DNA of 64,000 nt from Roseimaritima sediminicola (lineage in GTDB: Bacteria; Planctomycetota; Planctomycetia; Pirellulales; Pirellulaceae), in NCBI RefSeq assembly GCF_009618275.1, contig NZ_WIAD01000003.1, forward strand, positions 156,435 to 220,434. The letters are read 5' to 3'. Numbering within the stretch: position 1 is the stretch's first letter; the number at the start of each line of letters is the position of its first letter. The position numbers were made by a program, and so were the translations under genes. Positions 34,197 through 43,547 of the stretch are shown one piece after another. The notes beneath the pieces are model-generated. The model ran no database searches. It saw only the letters and a list, made by a program, of their open reading frames with translations, and was not told where the DNA came from.

Positions 34197-35201
34197 ATGT
34201 ACCTCATGACCTCCCTGACGCCTCTGTTCGCAGCCAACGTCGACGTAGTTCTGATGATCGCCGGCGGTCTGCTGTTGGCGTTCTTTCTGTTCCTGCTGTT
34301 CATCTTCTTCATCCGCTACGGCAAGCTGTGGTTTCAAGCTTACATGTCGCGGGCGGACGTCAGCCTGACCAGCTTGATCCGTATGCACTTTACGAAGGTG
34401 AATCCGAACGTGATCGTGCAGGCCAAGATCATGGCCGCCCAGGCCGGGATGGACATCAATCGACGTTCGGGCATCAGCACCCAGCGACTGGAATCGCACT
34501 ACCTGGCCAACGGCAACGTGATGAACGTCATCCACGCGATCATTGCCGCGCACCGAGCCAGCATCGAACTGGATTTCGACCAGGCCGCGGCGATCGACCT
34601 GGCCGGTCGCGACGTGCTGGACGCCGTGCAGACCAGCGTCTATCCCAAGGTGATCGACTGTCCGGATCCGCGTCGCAGCGGCAAGACCACGCTGAGCGCG
34701 ATCACCAAAAACGGAATAGAGCTTCGGGTGCGGGCCCGCGTGACGGTGCGAACCAATCTGGCTCAATTGATCGGCGGAGCGACCGAGGAGACGATCATCG
34801 CCAGGGTCGGTGAATCGATCATAAGCTCGATCGGGTCGACCTCGTCGCACTTCGAAGTCCTCGAGAATCCCGACATGATCACCCGCGCCGTGCTCAAACG
34901 CGGCCTGGACGCCCAGACCGCCTTCGAGATCGTGTCGATCGACATCGCCGACATCGACATCGGCGAAAACATCGGGGCTCGCCTGCAGTCGGATCAGGCC
35001 GAAGCCGATACGCGTGTGGCTCGAGCTCAGGCCGAACGCCGCCGCGCCGAAGCGGTGGCCGAAGAACAGGACCAGAAAGCCAAGGTGGCCGCGAACCGAG
35101 CCCAACTGGTGTTGGCCGAGGCCGAAGTGCCCAAGGCGATGGCCGATGCATTCCGAGCCGGCCGGGTGAATCTGCGTGAACAGGCTTCCGATGAGGTCTG
35201 A
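34197..35201 (+). CDS. floA: Flotillin-like protein FloA
   Basis: FloA is a membrane scaffold that organises functional lipid microdomains in bacteria. The 334 residues show one N-terminal membrane hairpin (VVLMIAGGLLLAFFLFLLFIFF), a band-7-like SPFH region (RVRARVTVRTNLAQLIGGAT), NPDMITRAVLKRGLDAQTAF and the conserved IVSIDIADIDIGENIGARLQ, and a C-terminal Ala/Glu coiled coil (DQAEADTRVARAQAERRRAE). This matches the FloA family (Bacillus YqfA) along its whole length. A second ATG at 34206 is possible. The partner NfeD-type protein, often upstream, is absent here; instead a hydrolase gene overlaps the end by 11 bases. Confidence 0.95.
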   Translation: MYLMTSLTPLFAANVDVVLMIAGGLLLAFFLFLLFIFFIRYGKLWFQAYMSRADVSLTSLIRMHFTKVNPNVIVQAKIMAAQAGMDINRRSGISTQRLESHYLANGNVMNVIHAIIAAHRASIELDFDQAAAIDLAGRDVLDAVQTSVYPKVIDCPDPRRSGKTTLSAITKNGIELRVRARVTVRTNLAQLIGGATEETIIARVGESIISSIGSTSSHFEVLENPDMITRAVLKRGLDAQTAFEIVSIDIADIDIGENIGARLQSDQAEADTRVARAQAERRRAEAVAEEQDQKAKVAANRAQLVLAEAEVPKAMADAFRAGRVNLREQASDEV

Positions 35202-36093
35202 ACAAGCGATGGGAAGCTCTCAAGCAGGGGCGGCGGGCGTGTCGCGTCGGACCAGCCGCCGAGTTCGGTTTCCCGGCGGTAACGGCTTCGAATTGGCCGG
35301 CATCGTCGACGCCGTCCGGGACGATCCCGAAGCTCCGTTGGTGCTGTTTTCCCACTGCTTCACCTGCAACAAAGATCTCAAAGCGATCGTGCGGATCAGC
35401 CGCCGGTTGGCCGAAGGCGGCATCGCCGTGTTGCGATACGATATGACCGGCCTGGGCGGCAGCGACGGCGACTTCTCGCAAACCAACTTTACGACCAACC
35501 TGGCCGACCTGCGGGCGGCCGCCCGATACGCCGCCGAACACCTGCGGCCGCCGGACGTGTTGGTCGGACACAGTTTCGGAGGGGCCGCTTCCTTGGCCGT
35601 CGCTGCGGCGCCCGAAACCGCTGCGGCGCCCGAAACCGCTGCGGCGCCCGAAACCGATGCGGCACTCGGGCACTTGCGCGGCGTCGTCGGCTTGGCCGCC
35701 CCGGCCGATACGCAGCACCTGGCCCAATTGATGCTGCGGATGAACCCGGAAATCGAATCGGCCGGGCAGGGCACGGTCCGCATCGGGGGCCTGCCCTGGA
35801 CGATCACCCTCCAGATGCTCCGCGACTTCCGTCAACATCAACTGCCCGACCGCATCGCCGGGCTCGCCCTGCCGCTGCTGCTGTGTCACAGCCCTCAAGA
35901 TACGACCGTGGGATTCGACCAGGCGCTGCGAATCATGCAGCTGGCCACGCAGGGTCCGAATCCGGCCTCGGTCAGCCTGCTGTCGCTCGACGGCGCCGAT
36001 CATCTACTGACCACCAACGACGCCGACTGGATCTACGTCGCCGACGCGATCGCCGCATTCGTCCGCCGGCATGCCGTCACAGGTTCCGCGTAG
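35191..36093 (+). CDS. Alpha/beta hydrolase (serine hydrolase)
   Basis: A 300-residue alpha/beta hydrolase. The nucleophile elbow is GHSFGG, the acid is in CHSPQDTTVG, and the histidine is in GADHLL. The N-terminal part with HCFTCNKDLKAIVRISRRLA matches the family of hydrolases that in some proteins are fused to OsmC. Within the cap region a perfect 18-base repeat (three copies, 35602-35655, encoding AAAPET units) lengthens a loop. The ATG at 35191 overlaps the floA stop by 11 bases; a GTG at 35176 is the alternative. Its TAG stop lies in the left end of a palindromic element. Confidence 0.85.
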   Translation: MRSEQAMGSSQAGAAGVSRRTSRRVRFPGGNGFELAGIVDAVRDDPEAPLVLFSHCFTCNKDLKAIVRISRRLAEGGIAVLRYDMTGLGGSDGDFSQTNFTTNLADLRAAARYAAEHLRPPDVLVGHSFGGAASLAVAAAPETAAAPETAAAPETDAALGHLRGVVGLAAPADTQHLAQLMLRMNPEIESAGQGTVRIGGLPWTITLQMLRDFRQHQLPDRIAGLALPLLLCHSPQDTTVGFDQALRIMQLATQGPNPASVSLLSLDGADHLLTTNDADWIYVADAIAAFVRRHAVTGSA

Positions 36094-36213
36094 CTGAAGT
36101 CGCCAGACTTTGGAGGAAGCGCTGGAGTCTAGGCTTTAGCCAACCGGACCGCGCAAAAACGAATCGCCTGAAGGCTACACTCCTTCGTCCAAACGCTGGC
36201 GAGTTCAGCTACG
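36089..36213. mobile_element. Palindromic element between convergent genes, TAGCTGAA ends
   Basis: The left end CGTAGCTGAAGTCGCCAG and the right end, which read as complement is CGTAGCTGAACTCGCCAG, form an imperfect terminal inverted repeat (one mismatch over 18). The stop codon of the hydrolase (36091-36093) is in the left end and the stop of the convergent small gene (36209-36211) is in the right end. Single ends of the same family are at 32426 and 44591. No duplication of flanking bases is evident. Confidence 0.65.
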
Positions 36214-36604
36214 GATCCAACCGAGCGGGTTCGGGCGACCGGGACAGGGCGGCCAAGAGGCAGGCGACGCAGAGCAAGCCGGCGGCCAGCGCGACCGGAT
36301 GGAGGCGGCCCAGCGGCCGGACCAGGCGCAGCAACCGGCTTGTCGACTCTTCGGCTTGCTGGTGCTGAATCCATTGGTTGATCGCCCAGCCGGGATCGGA
36401 ATCCAAACGCTCCCAGCCCCGCACGGTCCGTCGCCAGCCCACCGGCGGAACCTGAGCGACGCGCTCCTCCGCGACCGCGGTGTCGCCTGAATCAGACGCG
36501 TCGACCGAAGCGTACGCATCGGTAGGGGCCGAGCATGCGACGACCATCAACAGCACTGCCAGGACGGGCGTTCGTCCAACGATCCGACACGCAACCCAAA
36601 CCAC
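36209..36604 (-). CDS. Small exported/membrane protein of unknown function
   Basis: A 131-residue protein starting at GTG (36602-36604) with GGAGG about five bases upstream, which strongly supports it. It opens with a hydrophobic signal (TPVLAVLLMVVACSAPTDAYA; the VVAC could be a lipobox at Cys24), continues with WRRTVRGWERLDS and QWIQHQQAEES, and has a second hydrophobic helix near the C-terminus (HPVALAAGLLCVACLLAAL). The likely form is an extracytoplasmic loop with a C-terminal membrane anchor. I do not recognise the family. Its TAG is given by the palindromic element. Confidence 0.7.
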   Translation of the reverse strand: MVWVACRIVGRTPVLAVLLMVVACSAPTDAYASVDASDSGDTAVAEERVAQVPPVGWRRTVRGWERLDSDPGWAINQWIQHQQAEESTSRLLRLVRPLGRLHPVALAAGLLCVACLLAALSRSPEPARLDP

Positions 36605-36960
36605 ACTTTACCCTCCGTTCAAAACCGCAATCGCCGGCGACGACGTCCGGGACGCCGGGTTGCCGGATGAAACGGATGAACAGAGATGCAGGCACCGTGC
36701 CGAGTGTGCCGCGGGAATCGCTAACACCTTGTCGCGAGGCCACTTAGATCGACTTTCGGGAGACCCAGCGGGGTCGGATGTGGTTTTGCAGCGACACCGC
36801 CGTGATGCCCCAAAGCGACCGCGGTTGCGTAAAGGCAACGGGGGCTGAGCAGGACTTTGCCGCCGGCAAACTTTCTTCGCTCGCAGGCCACGATCGTGAG
36901 CTAGGGTTCCAAAGTGTCATCTTTTCCGCATCGCCGCGCGACCGACGGGGATGCGTTCGA
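36605..36960 (+). other. Intergenic region upstream of HDOD gene, no gene seen
   Basis: The 356-base gap separates divergent genes. It contains a small hairpin GTTGC-GTAAAG-GCAAC (36822-36838) followed by G-rich sequence and GCCGCCGGC (36859-36867), perhaps a structured leader, but it matches no riboswitch I know. Promoters for both flanking genes must be here. Confidence 0.4.
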
Positions 36961-37896
36961 ATGAACCTTGCGCTATACGGACTAAGCGACATGTCGACTG
37001 TCACCGCCACCGAAGATCTGGAAAAACTGCTCAGCGCCGGCCAACTGCCTGCCCTGCCTCAAAGCGCGATTGCGCTGCTGCAACTGTCTCAGGACCCGCA
37101 AGCCGGCCCGGTTGAGTTCGCTCGTCCGATCGAAGCGGACCCCGGCCTGATGGGCCAGGTCCTGAAATTCGTCAACTCATCGTACTTTGGATTCAGCCGC
37201 GAGATCGGCAGCGTGCAGCAAGCGTTGACCTTGGTCGGCACCCGCGCGATCGCCAACTTTGCACTCTGGAACGCGGTGTTCAGCGTCATCCCCAACCCCA
37301 AATTCGGCCCCTTTGATCTGAAGGGTTTGTGGCAGGACTCGCTCCGCCGCGCCCTGTTCGCCCGCGGACTGGGCAAGCAATTGCGGTTGCCCAATGCCGA
37401 AGACCTGTTCGCCGGCGCACTGCTGCAGGACATGGCGATTCCGTTGCTGCTGAAGGAGATGCCCGAGCAGTATCAAGACCTGGTTCAGCGGCGAGCGGCC
37501 GAAGGACGCCGGTTGAGCGGACTGGAACGCGAAGCCTTTGGTTGGGACCACGCCGATGCCGCCGCCCATCTGGCTCAGAAGTGGAGCCTGCCGACGGAGT
37601 TTGTGGATCTGATCCGCGACCACACCCACCTGGACGCCCTGCTGGATCAAGGCACACCGGCCGTCGGCGGTGCCTGCGTCGCGTTGGCTTCGCTGCTGCC
37701 CAGTTGCGTCGACGCCACCTGGGAGGAACGCGCACTGTTCGTCGCCGGCTTCGAACGCTTGATCTCCGGGACCAGCGTCGACCTTCCGGCACTGCTCGAG
37801 GAAGTCGACGAGAAAACGTCCGACTTCGCGCCCCTGCTCAAGCTGCCCGTGCCCAAGCGGACGCTGATGTCCGCCTGGAAAGAAGACCAGGCCTAA
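36961..37896 (+). CDS. HDOD domain signalling protein
   Basis: A 311-residue protein that is almost wholly an HDOD domain, a degenerate HD fold found in regulatory proteins of signalling networks, usually without hydrolase activity. Family marks are LPALPQSAIALLQLSQDPQ, ADPGLMGQVLKFVNSSYFG, IGSVQQALTLVGTRAIANF and LFAGALLQDMAIPLLL. The usual HD metal ligands are not preserved (LLQD in place of HDIG), in line with a binding role. A second ATG at 36991 (MSTVTATED) is an equal candidate; no clear ribosome site separates them. It converges with ilvB, with repeats in between. Confidence 0.85.
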   Translation: MNLALYGLSDMSTVTATEDLEKLLSAGQLPALPQSAIALLQLSQDPQAGPVEFARPIEADPGLMGQVLKFVNSSYFGFSREIGSVQQALTLVGTRAIANFALWNAVFSVIPNPKFGPFDLKGLWQDSLRRALFARGLGKQLRLPNAEDLFAGALLQDMAIPLLLKEMPEQYQDLVQRRAAEGRRLSGLEREAFGWDHADAAAHLAQKWSLPTEFVDLIRDHTHLDALLDQGTPAVGGACVALASLLPSCVDATWEERALFVAGFERLISGTSVDLPALLEEVDEKTSDFAPLLKLPVPKRTLMSAWKEDQA

Positions 37897-37900
37897 GCCA

Positions 37901-38016
37901 AAGCTGCTCGGCTGTCCCAGCCGAGAAGAAAAGCTGCTCGGCTGGGGACAGCCGAGCTACTATCTTTCGCGGAGCGAAAGGCGACACTACTATCTTTCGC
38001 GGAGCGAAAGGCGACA
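37901..38016. repeat. Palindromes and a 30-bp direct repeat between convergent genes
   Basis: Two CTCGGCTG/CAGCCGAG palindromes (37901-37960) belong to the same family as the element at 17965-18098 and end in GCCGAGCTACTAT. They are followed by two exact copies of a 30-bp unit (37957-37986 and 37987-38016) with the inner hairpin CTTTCGCGGAGCGAAAG. The ilvB stop codon begins four bases after the array. Confidence 0.8.
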
Positions 38017-38019
38017 CTG

Positions 38020-39795
38020 CTATTCCAGAATCATGTCGTCGACGGTCAAGCCGCCGGGGATCATCGGCAGGACGTGTTCCTGGTAGGGAACCTGGACGTC
38101 CAACAGATACGGCCCTTTGTGCTCGATCATCTCGGTCAGCGCGTCTCGCAGGTCGGCTTTGCGGCGAATCGTCGAGGCTCCGCAGCCGTAGCCTTTGGCG
38201 ATCGCGACGAAGTCCGGATAGCGTTCTTCGGCATAGGCGAACTTGTCGGCCGCACTCTTACCGCTGGCTTCGTCGTGATGGATCGGCCCCAGGTAGGTAT
38301 GGGCGCGGTTGCGTTCCATGAAGCGGTCTTCCCACTGCACCACCATGCCCAGGTGTTGGTTGTTTAACAACAGCACCTTCACGGGCAATTCCTCGCAGAA
38401 GCAGGTGGCCAGTTCTTGGATGTTCATCTGGAAGCTACCGTCGCCGTCGATATCGACGACCAAAGCGCCGGGGTTGGCCGCTTGAACGCCCATGGCCGCC
38501 GGCAGGCCGAAGCCCATCGTGCCCAGCCCGCTACTGCTCAGCCAGGTGCGTGGCTTGGTGAACTTGTAGAACTGGGCGGCCCACATCTGGTGCTGGCCGA
38601 CGCCCACGGTGATGTAGGTATCCATCGTGCGGGTCAGATCGCACAACTCGCTGATCGCATGCTGCTGGAGGATGCCATCGAACTGCTTGTCGTAACGCAG
38701 CGGGTACTTGGCCTTCAGCTCCATACAGTGCTGGACCCACGGCGCCAGGTCCTCGGGCGCCTCGACCACTTTGTTCAATTCGGTCAGGACGTCTTTGACA
38801 TCGCCGCAGACCGGAATGTGCGCCGACTTGTTCTTGTTCAGCTCGGTCGAGTCGATGTCGACGTGGATGATTTTGGCGTCTTTGGCAAAGGCTTCCAGTT
38901 TGCCGGTGACGCGGTCGTCAAAGCGGACGCCCAGAGCGATCAACAGGTCACAGTCGCGGACGGCGTAATTGGCATAGGCGGCCCCGTGCATGCCCAGCAT
39001 GTCCATGGACAGTTCTTCGGTGGCCGGAAACGCCCCCAGGCCCATCACGGTGGTAGTGATCGGGATGCCGGTCTTGTTGACCAATTCACGCAGCTCTTCG
39101 CTGGCTTCGCCGTTGATGATCCCACCGCCGGCGTAGATGATCGGACGCCGCGCTCGACGGATGGCCGCCGCGATCTGCTTGACCTTTTCGGCGGCCACCG
39201 GCTGGGGCTCGGGGTTGTACCCCGGCAGATTCATGGGCACCTCCCAGTCGACCGCCACGGTGGCCAGTTGGACGTCCTTGGGCATGTCCACCAACACCGG
39301 TCCGGGACGGCCCGTCGCAGCGATGTGGAAGGCTTCCTTCATGATTCGTGGCAGGTCTTCGACATCGGTCACCAAGTAATGATGCTTGGTGATCCCCCGG
39401 CAGACCTCGACCATCGGCGTTTCCTGAAACGCATCGCTGCCGATCGCGCCGGTGGGAACCTGACCGGTGATGCACACCATGGGGATGCTGTCCAGTTTGG
39501 CATCGGCGATCGCGGTCACCAAGTTGGTTGCCCCGGGGCCGCTGGTCGCCATCACCACGCCGACTTTGCCGGTGCTGCGAGCGTAGCCCTGGGCGGCGAA
39601 AGCCCCGCCTTGTTCGTGTCGCGGCAGGATCGTTCGCAACGAATCGCCGTAGCGGGTCAGGGCTTGGTGCATGGGCATGCTGCACCCGCCCGGATAAGCA
39701 AACAGCACGTCGACGCCGTGATCGACCAGCGACTTGACCAGGATGTCAGCTCCAGTCATCAGCTGTGTATCAGCGGCGGCGTTAGCAGTACTCAT
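38020..39795 (-). CDS. ilvB: Acetolactate synthase large subunit
   Basis: This ThDP enzyme joins two pyruvates (or pyruvate and 2-oxobutyrate) as the first step to branched-chain amino acids. The 591 residues show the N-terminal pyrimidine-binding domain with the catalytic glutamate ([18 protein letters not shown]), the FAD/central domain ([17 protein letters not shown]), and the ThDP diphosphate motif [20 protein letters not shown]. Substrate channel sequence [20 protein letters not shown] is as in ALS, separating it from pyruvate oxidases. The small subunit ilvN is not adjacent. It is transcribed alone; the 221 bases upstream hold no clear attenuator. Confidence 0.95.
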   Translation of the reverse strand: MSTANAAADTQLMTGADILVKSLVDHGVDVLFAYPGGCSMPMHQALTRYGDSLRTILPRHEQGGAFAAQGYARSTGKVGVVMATSGPGATNLVTAIADAKLDSIPMVCITGQVPTGAIGSDAFQETPMVEVCRGITKHHYLVTDVEDLPRIMKEAFHIAATGRPGPVLVDMPKDVQLATVAVDWEVPMNLPGYNPEPQPVAAEKVKQIAAAIRRARRPIIYAGGGIINGEASEELRELVNKTGIPITTTVMGLGAFPATEELSMDMLGMHGAAYANYAVRDCDLLIALGVRFDDRVTGKLEAFAKDAKIIHVDIDSTELNKNKSAHIPVCGDVKDVLTELNKVVEAPEDLAPWVQHCMELKAKYPLRYDKQFDGILQQHAISELCDLTRTMDTYITVGVGQHQMWAAQFYKFTKPRTWLSSSGLGTMGFGLPAAMGVQAANPGALVVDIDGDGSFQMNIQELATCFCEELPVKVLLLNNQHLGMVVQWEDRFMERNRAHTYLGPIHHDEASGKSAADKFAYAEERYPDFVAIAKGYGCGASTIRRKADLRDALTEMIEHKGPYLLDVQVPYQEHVLPMIPGGLTVDDMILE

Positions 39796-40016
39796 TGCAG
39801 GAAATCCGTTCTATCGGGGGGCATGCATAGTGATCTTGGTTCGCCGGTGCGTCTTCGAGCGGCCCCGGCGAGGTTTTCAACAACGAATCTAAAACCCAGG
39901 GTGCGATTAGGCAATGGTCAATCAGAACCGACGTTGCCGAATTTCCCCGTCTAGCTCTAGGATGCGGGGATTATGGAGCAGGTTCACCCCCCGACCCCGA
40001 AATCTTCGAGCTGTTG

Positions 40017-40418
40017 ATGCCGCGACTGGGTTTTCTGGCCGACTTTGCCGCCGTCGCCCTCGGTGGGGCATGCGGAGCGATGCTGCGGCACGGATTGACG
40101 CTGGCCCTACCGCCTTTGTGGGGTTCGCGAGCGATGCTGGGGACGTTGGTCGCCAACGTGCTGGGCTGCCTTGCGATCGGCATGCTGGGCCAGTGGGTCC
40201 AGTTGGAGGCGGTCTCGTTTGGCCAGCGGTCGCAGTTACTGCTGCGCGTCGGACTATTGGGCAGCCTGACCACTTTCTCTACCTTTGCCGCCGAAGCTTG
40301 GGCCGTGGGCGGGGAGGGTCGCACCGGGATGCTGCTGCTGCACCTGTCGGCTCACCTGTTGGTCGGCTTCGCCGCCTTTTGGCTTGGCACCTATCTTGTC
40401 CGCGAGTTCGCTGCATGA
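40017..40418 (+). CDS. crcB: Fluoride channel CrcB/FluC
   Basis: FluC proteins export fluoride as antiparallel dimers. The 133 residues have four hydrophobic helices and family marks GGACGAMLRH, GTLVANVLGC (pore asparagine), and GSLTTFSTFAAE (the phenylalanine and Na+-site segment). ATG at 40017 is used; a TTG directly before it is possible. The stop overlaps the ATG of the next gene by four bases (ATGA), so translation is coupled to a large exported protein. No convincing fluoride riboswitch was found upstream. Confidence 0.92.
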   Translation: MPRLGFLADFAAVALGGACGAMLRHGLTLALPPLWGSRAMLGTLVANVLGCLAIGMLGQWVQLEAVSFGQRSQLLLRVGLLGSLTTFSTFAAEAWAVGGEGRTGMLLLHLSAHLLVGFAAFWLGTYLVREFAA

Positions 40419-43400
40419 CCGCTCAACACCCCCCGGCGAGCCGGATACTCCCGGCGAGCCGGACGAAGACCCGGCTGGATCTCCGCCGCTCGCCTGCCCG
40501 CTGCTCCTCCGTCTTTGCCGCCACGCTGGCGGCGCTGCTGTTGGGGTGGCTGCCGGTGGCGGACCCAGGCCTCGGAAGCGGGAACCGAGCGGCCGCGCAG
40601 GATTTGACCGGCCAACAGCCCGAGCACGGTTTGGCTCCCTATGGTGCTCGCAAGTGGTTAAGGGCCGACGCGACACTGCGGGCCGTGACGTTCATCGATG
40701 CCGACCGCGGCTGGGCCGTGGGCGATCGCGGCGTGATCCTGGCGACGCAGTCCGGCGGCGATACCTGGCACCGCCAGCACACGCCGACCCTGGCAACCCT
40801 GTACGACGTAACCTTTGTGAACGCCCGGCACGGCTTGGCCGTCGGCGGTTACTACAGCAGCGACACCCAGACCAGTCGCGGCGTGATCCTGTTGACCGCC
40901 GATGGTGGGCGAACCTGGCAACGGCTGGACACGGACCTGCCGCTGCTGCGATCGATTCGTGCCTCCGCCGATGGATCGTTGGTCGCCGGCGGCGACTACT
41001 CGACGGTGCACATGTCGGCGGTGTTCGCCAGCGATGATGGCGGCAAGACCTGGATGGGAGCCAACGCGCCGGATGTCCGGCGATGCCTGAAAGTGGTGGG
41101 CTCGCCCGAAGGCTCGCTATCCGTTCTGGATGCTTCCGGATCGCTGCACCATCTGAATTCGCCGCTGGATGGGGCCCGAGCCGTCCTCGCCGACGCCTTG
41201 CTGGCCGACCTGGTCGGCGATGGCCCAGAGCGTCTGGCCGTCAACGCCTTGGGGACGGTGTACGAAAGCCACGATGGCGGACGGCGCTGGACTCGCCGCG
41301 TCACCGCCGCAGCGGCCGCCGAAGATGCCTGCTGGTTGGCCGTCACCGCGGTCGACCGGCACTGCGTGGTGGCCGGCGGACCGGGCAACACCATTCGCAG
41401 CATCGACGCTGGAGGAAAGGTCGACGACGTCGCTGCGCCGGTCCATGCGCCGCTGCGTTGCCTGCACTTCTTCGACGCCCAACGGGGCTGGGCCGTGGGC
41501 GCCTTTGGAACCATTCTAGCGACCCGCGACGGCGGTCAGACGTGGCGGGTGCAGCGGGGCGGCGACCACCGGGCCGCCCTGTTGGTGGTGGGACAGCACA
41601 CCGCCGACGTGCCCTGGTCGGTGGTCGCGCAGGAAGGCCTGGAACGAGGACGACGCATCGCCGTGGCTGTCGTGCGCAGCCCCAGCGAAGCAGACCTCGA
41701 TCCACTCCGGCCCGAACCGTCCAGTCTGCTGCATCAATTGGCCTGCAATCTGGGCGGCGGCGAAACCTGTTGGTGGCAAACGGAAACGCAAACCGGCCGC
41801 GCCGACGCCCGGCAAATCCATGCGGCGCTTCAGACCTACCGGCCGCGCGTCCTGGTGCTCAGCGCCCAGATCGACGCCAATCATCGCCGGCAGTGGTTGC
41901 AGCTGGCCTCGCAAGCCGGCGTCCAGCGGGTGCTGGAACCGACCGCCAAGGGTTACAGTGAATGGACGTTGCACGGGGCCGCCCTGTTGCCTCGAACCGG
42001 GGCCTTGCTGTCGGATCTACAGCGCGACGCCGCGGCGCTCCTGCAGACGTCCCGTCCTCAGGTTGCCGACCGCTATTACCGCCGCACCTACGACGCGATG
42101 ACGCCGATCGGCCAGGCGATCAACGATCCGCTGGACGGATTGTTGGCTGCGTCGCCGGCCGAGACACGTTCTATCGACACCGCGCCCAGCCGGCACGCCC
42201 TGCAAATCCTGCAAGCCCGCGGCGGCGAAGAAAAGATGGTCGCCCGGATGATGGCCGATGGAAATCGCGGCGGATCCTACCTCCAGCGGTTTCGCTTGAC
42301 GCTGCGGCAAACGCCCCGCGAAAACCGGTTGCGACTGGCTCGCCACGTCCTCGAGCAGTGTCGCCACAGCGATCAGCCCGACCTGTACCTCCAGACGCTG
42401 CGGGTGATCGTCGAGCAGCTGGACGAAACGCCGCTGGGGCAGTGGGCTCGTCTGCGGAGCCGAGCCATCGAAAACAGTGACGAATGGGACCTGCTGCAGC
42501 GAGCCACGACCCACCGCGGTGTGCCGGAGCCGACTCCCGCCCAACGCGTCCAGTTGTCGCCGTTTGCTCAGGAAGATCGCTCGCAAATCCGACAGGCTTC
42601 GGCCGTTGGCGATCTGGTGCTCACGCCGGACTACTCGCCTCAGCACGCCGTCGCCGCGATCCGTCCGCCCGCCCCACGCGATGGCCTGGACCTGGCCTGG
42701 GACTTCGATCCCCGCGTCGTGCTGCAAGACCTGCTCCGCCGAGGTGGTTCGTCGAATTCGGCAGCGAGCCTGCAACCGCTACGCGGTCAAGGCAACCACG
42801 GCGGTCAAGTCAAACAACTGCTGACCAACCCCGCGACCCGTCGCTGGGGCGAATTGCTGGCTCCCGACGACACCTCCAGTCTGGCGGTGCCCCGCGTCAC
42901 GGAGCGTCCCTATCTGGACGGCCGTCTAAACGATGCCTGCTGGGCCGGCGCCGCGGTCTGGACAACCGCCGACGGGTACCAGGTGCGCCTGGCCTACGAC
43001 GGCCAGCACCTGTACGTCTCGGCCACCGGCACCGCCCCCTTGGCCGCCCGGACCACCACGCCGGATCGCAGCAGGCACCCTGACCGCAGCCCGGTCGCCG
43101 CTGATGCCCAGCGAAGCCGCGACGCCGATCTCGATCACGCGGCACGATTGGTCATCAAGATCGATACCGACGGAGATCTGTTGACGGCCTTCGGTCTCGA
43201 AGTCGATCGCGAGGGCCGAACGCGTGACAGCTGCGACGGCTTCACCGGCTGGCAACCGCTGTGGTACGTCGATACCGATCAACACGAAGGACGCTGGACG
43301 GTCGAAGCCGCCATTCGCCGCAGCGACCTTTCGCCCCTGCCGCCGGTCGTGGGCAGCCACTGGAAAATCAGTGTAGGCCTGTGCGACGAAGGAGCCGATC

Positions 43401-43456
43401 CGTGGCAAGCGAGATTGCCCGACGGCCCCCGCTGGCAAGCCTTTCGGTTTGAATAG
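40415..43456 (+). CDS. Exported YCF48/BNR-repeat protein with C-terminal carbohydrate-binding-like domain
   Basis: A 1013-residue protein with an N-terminal signal region (VFAATLAALLLGWLPVADPG). Residues about 75-400 are a propeller with YCF48/BNR motifs (IDADRGWAVGDRGVILATQ, SGGDTWHRQHTP, DGGQTWRVQRGG). The centre is helical and unassigned. The C-terminal 190 residues (ERPYLDGRLNDACWAGAAVW, AYDGQHLYVSATG, GRWTVEAAIRRSDL) match the beta-sandwich found in CBM9-like and DOMON-like domains. YCF48 homologues help photosystem assembly in cyanobacteria, but BNR propellers are used broadly and no such role is implied here. The start overlaps crcB by four bases. Confidence 0.8.
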   Translation: MTAQHPPASRILPASRTKTRLDLRRSPARCSSVFAATLAALLLGWLPVADPGLGSGNRAAAQDLTGQQPEHGLAPYGARKWLRADATLRAVTFIDADRGWAVGDRGVILATQSGGDTWHRQHTPTLATLYDVTFVNARHGLAVGGYYSSDTQTSRGVILLTADGGRTWQRLDTDLPLLRSIRASADGSLVAGGDYSTVHMSAVFASDDGGKTWMGANAPDVRRCLKVVGSPEGSLSVLDASGSLHHLNSPLDGARAVLADALLADLVGDGPERLAVNALGTVYESHDGGRRWTRRVTAAAAAEDACWLAVTAVDRHCVVAGGPGNTIRSIDAGGKVDDVAAPVHAPLRCLHFFDAQRGWAVGAFGTILATRDGGQTWRVQRGGDHRAALLVVGQHTADVPWSVVAQEGLERGRRIAVAVVRSPSEADLDPLRPEPSSLLHQLACNLGGGETCWWQTETQTGRADARQIHAALQTYRPRVLVLSAQIDANHRRQWLQLASQAGVQRVLEPTAKGYSEWTLHGAALLPRTGALLSDLQRDAAALLQTSRPQVADRYYRRTYDAMTPIGQAINDPLDGLLAASPAETRSIDTAPSRHALQILQARGGEEKMVARMMADGNRGGSYLQRFRLTLRQTPRENRLRLARHVLEQCRHSDQPDLYLQTLRVIVEQLDETPLGQWARLRSRAIENSDEWDLLQRATTHRGVPEPTPAQRVQLSPFAQEDRSQIRQASAVGDLVLTPDYSPQHAVAAIRPPAPRDGLDLAWDFDPRVVLQDLLRRGGSSNSAASLQPLRGQGNHGGQVKQLLTNPATRRWGELLAPDDTSSLAVPRVTERPYLDGRLNDACWAGAAVWTTADGYQVRLAYDGQHLYVSATGTAPLAARTTTPDRSRHPDRSPVAADAQRSRDADLDHAARLVIKIDTDGDLLTAFGLEVDREGRTRDSCDGFTGWQPLWYVDTDQHEGRWTVEAAIRRSDLSPLPPVVGSHWKISVGLCDEGADPWQARLPDGPRWQAFRFE

Positions 43457-43547
43457 CCGGGGCAGAGGATCGCTATTGATCCCGGAGGCGGTTTCTTCGA
43501 TGCTATGCCGGTTTGACCCTGATCCATTGCAGTGCAAGGAGGCACCG

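Noticed and set aside
33675..35105. A 476-codon minus-strand frame covering floA
   Set aside because: Only its last 107 codons, from the GTG at 33998 with a strong ribosome site, look like a gene. The rest is antisense to floA, which is certain.
36810..36880. Possible c-di-GMP or other riboswitch before the HDOD gene
   Set aside because: The hairpin followed by a G-rich stretch and GCCGCCGGCAAAC resembles fragments of the GEMM motif, but the order of the conserved parts is wrong.
39960..40016. Possible fluoride riboswitch before crcB
   Set aside because: GGGGATTATGG and GCTGTTGATG recall parts of the crcB motif, but the spacing and the AACC-type pairing strand do not fit. A covariance search would settle it.
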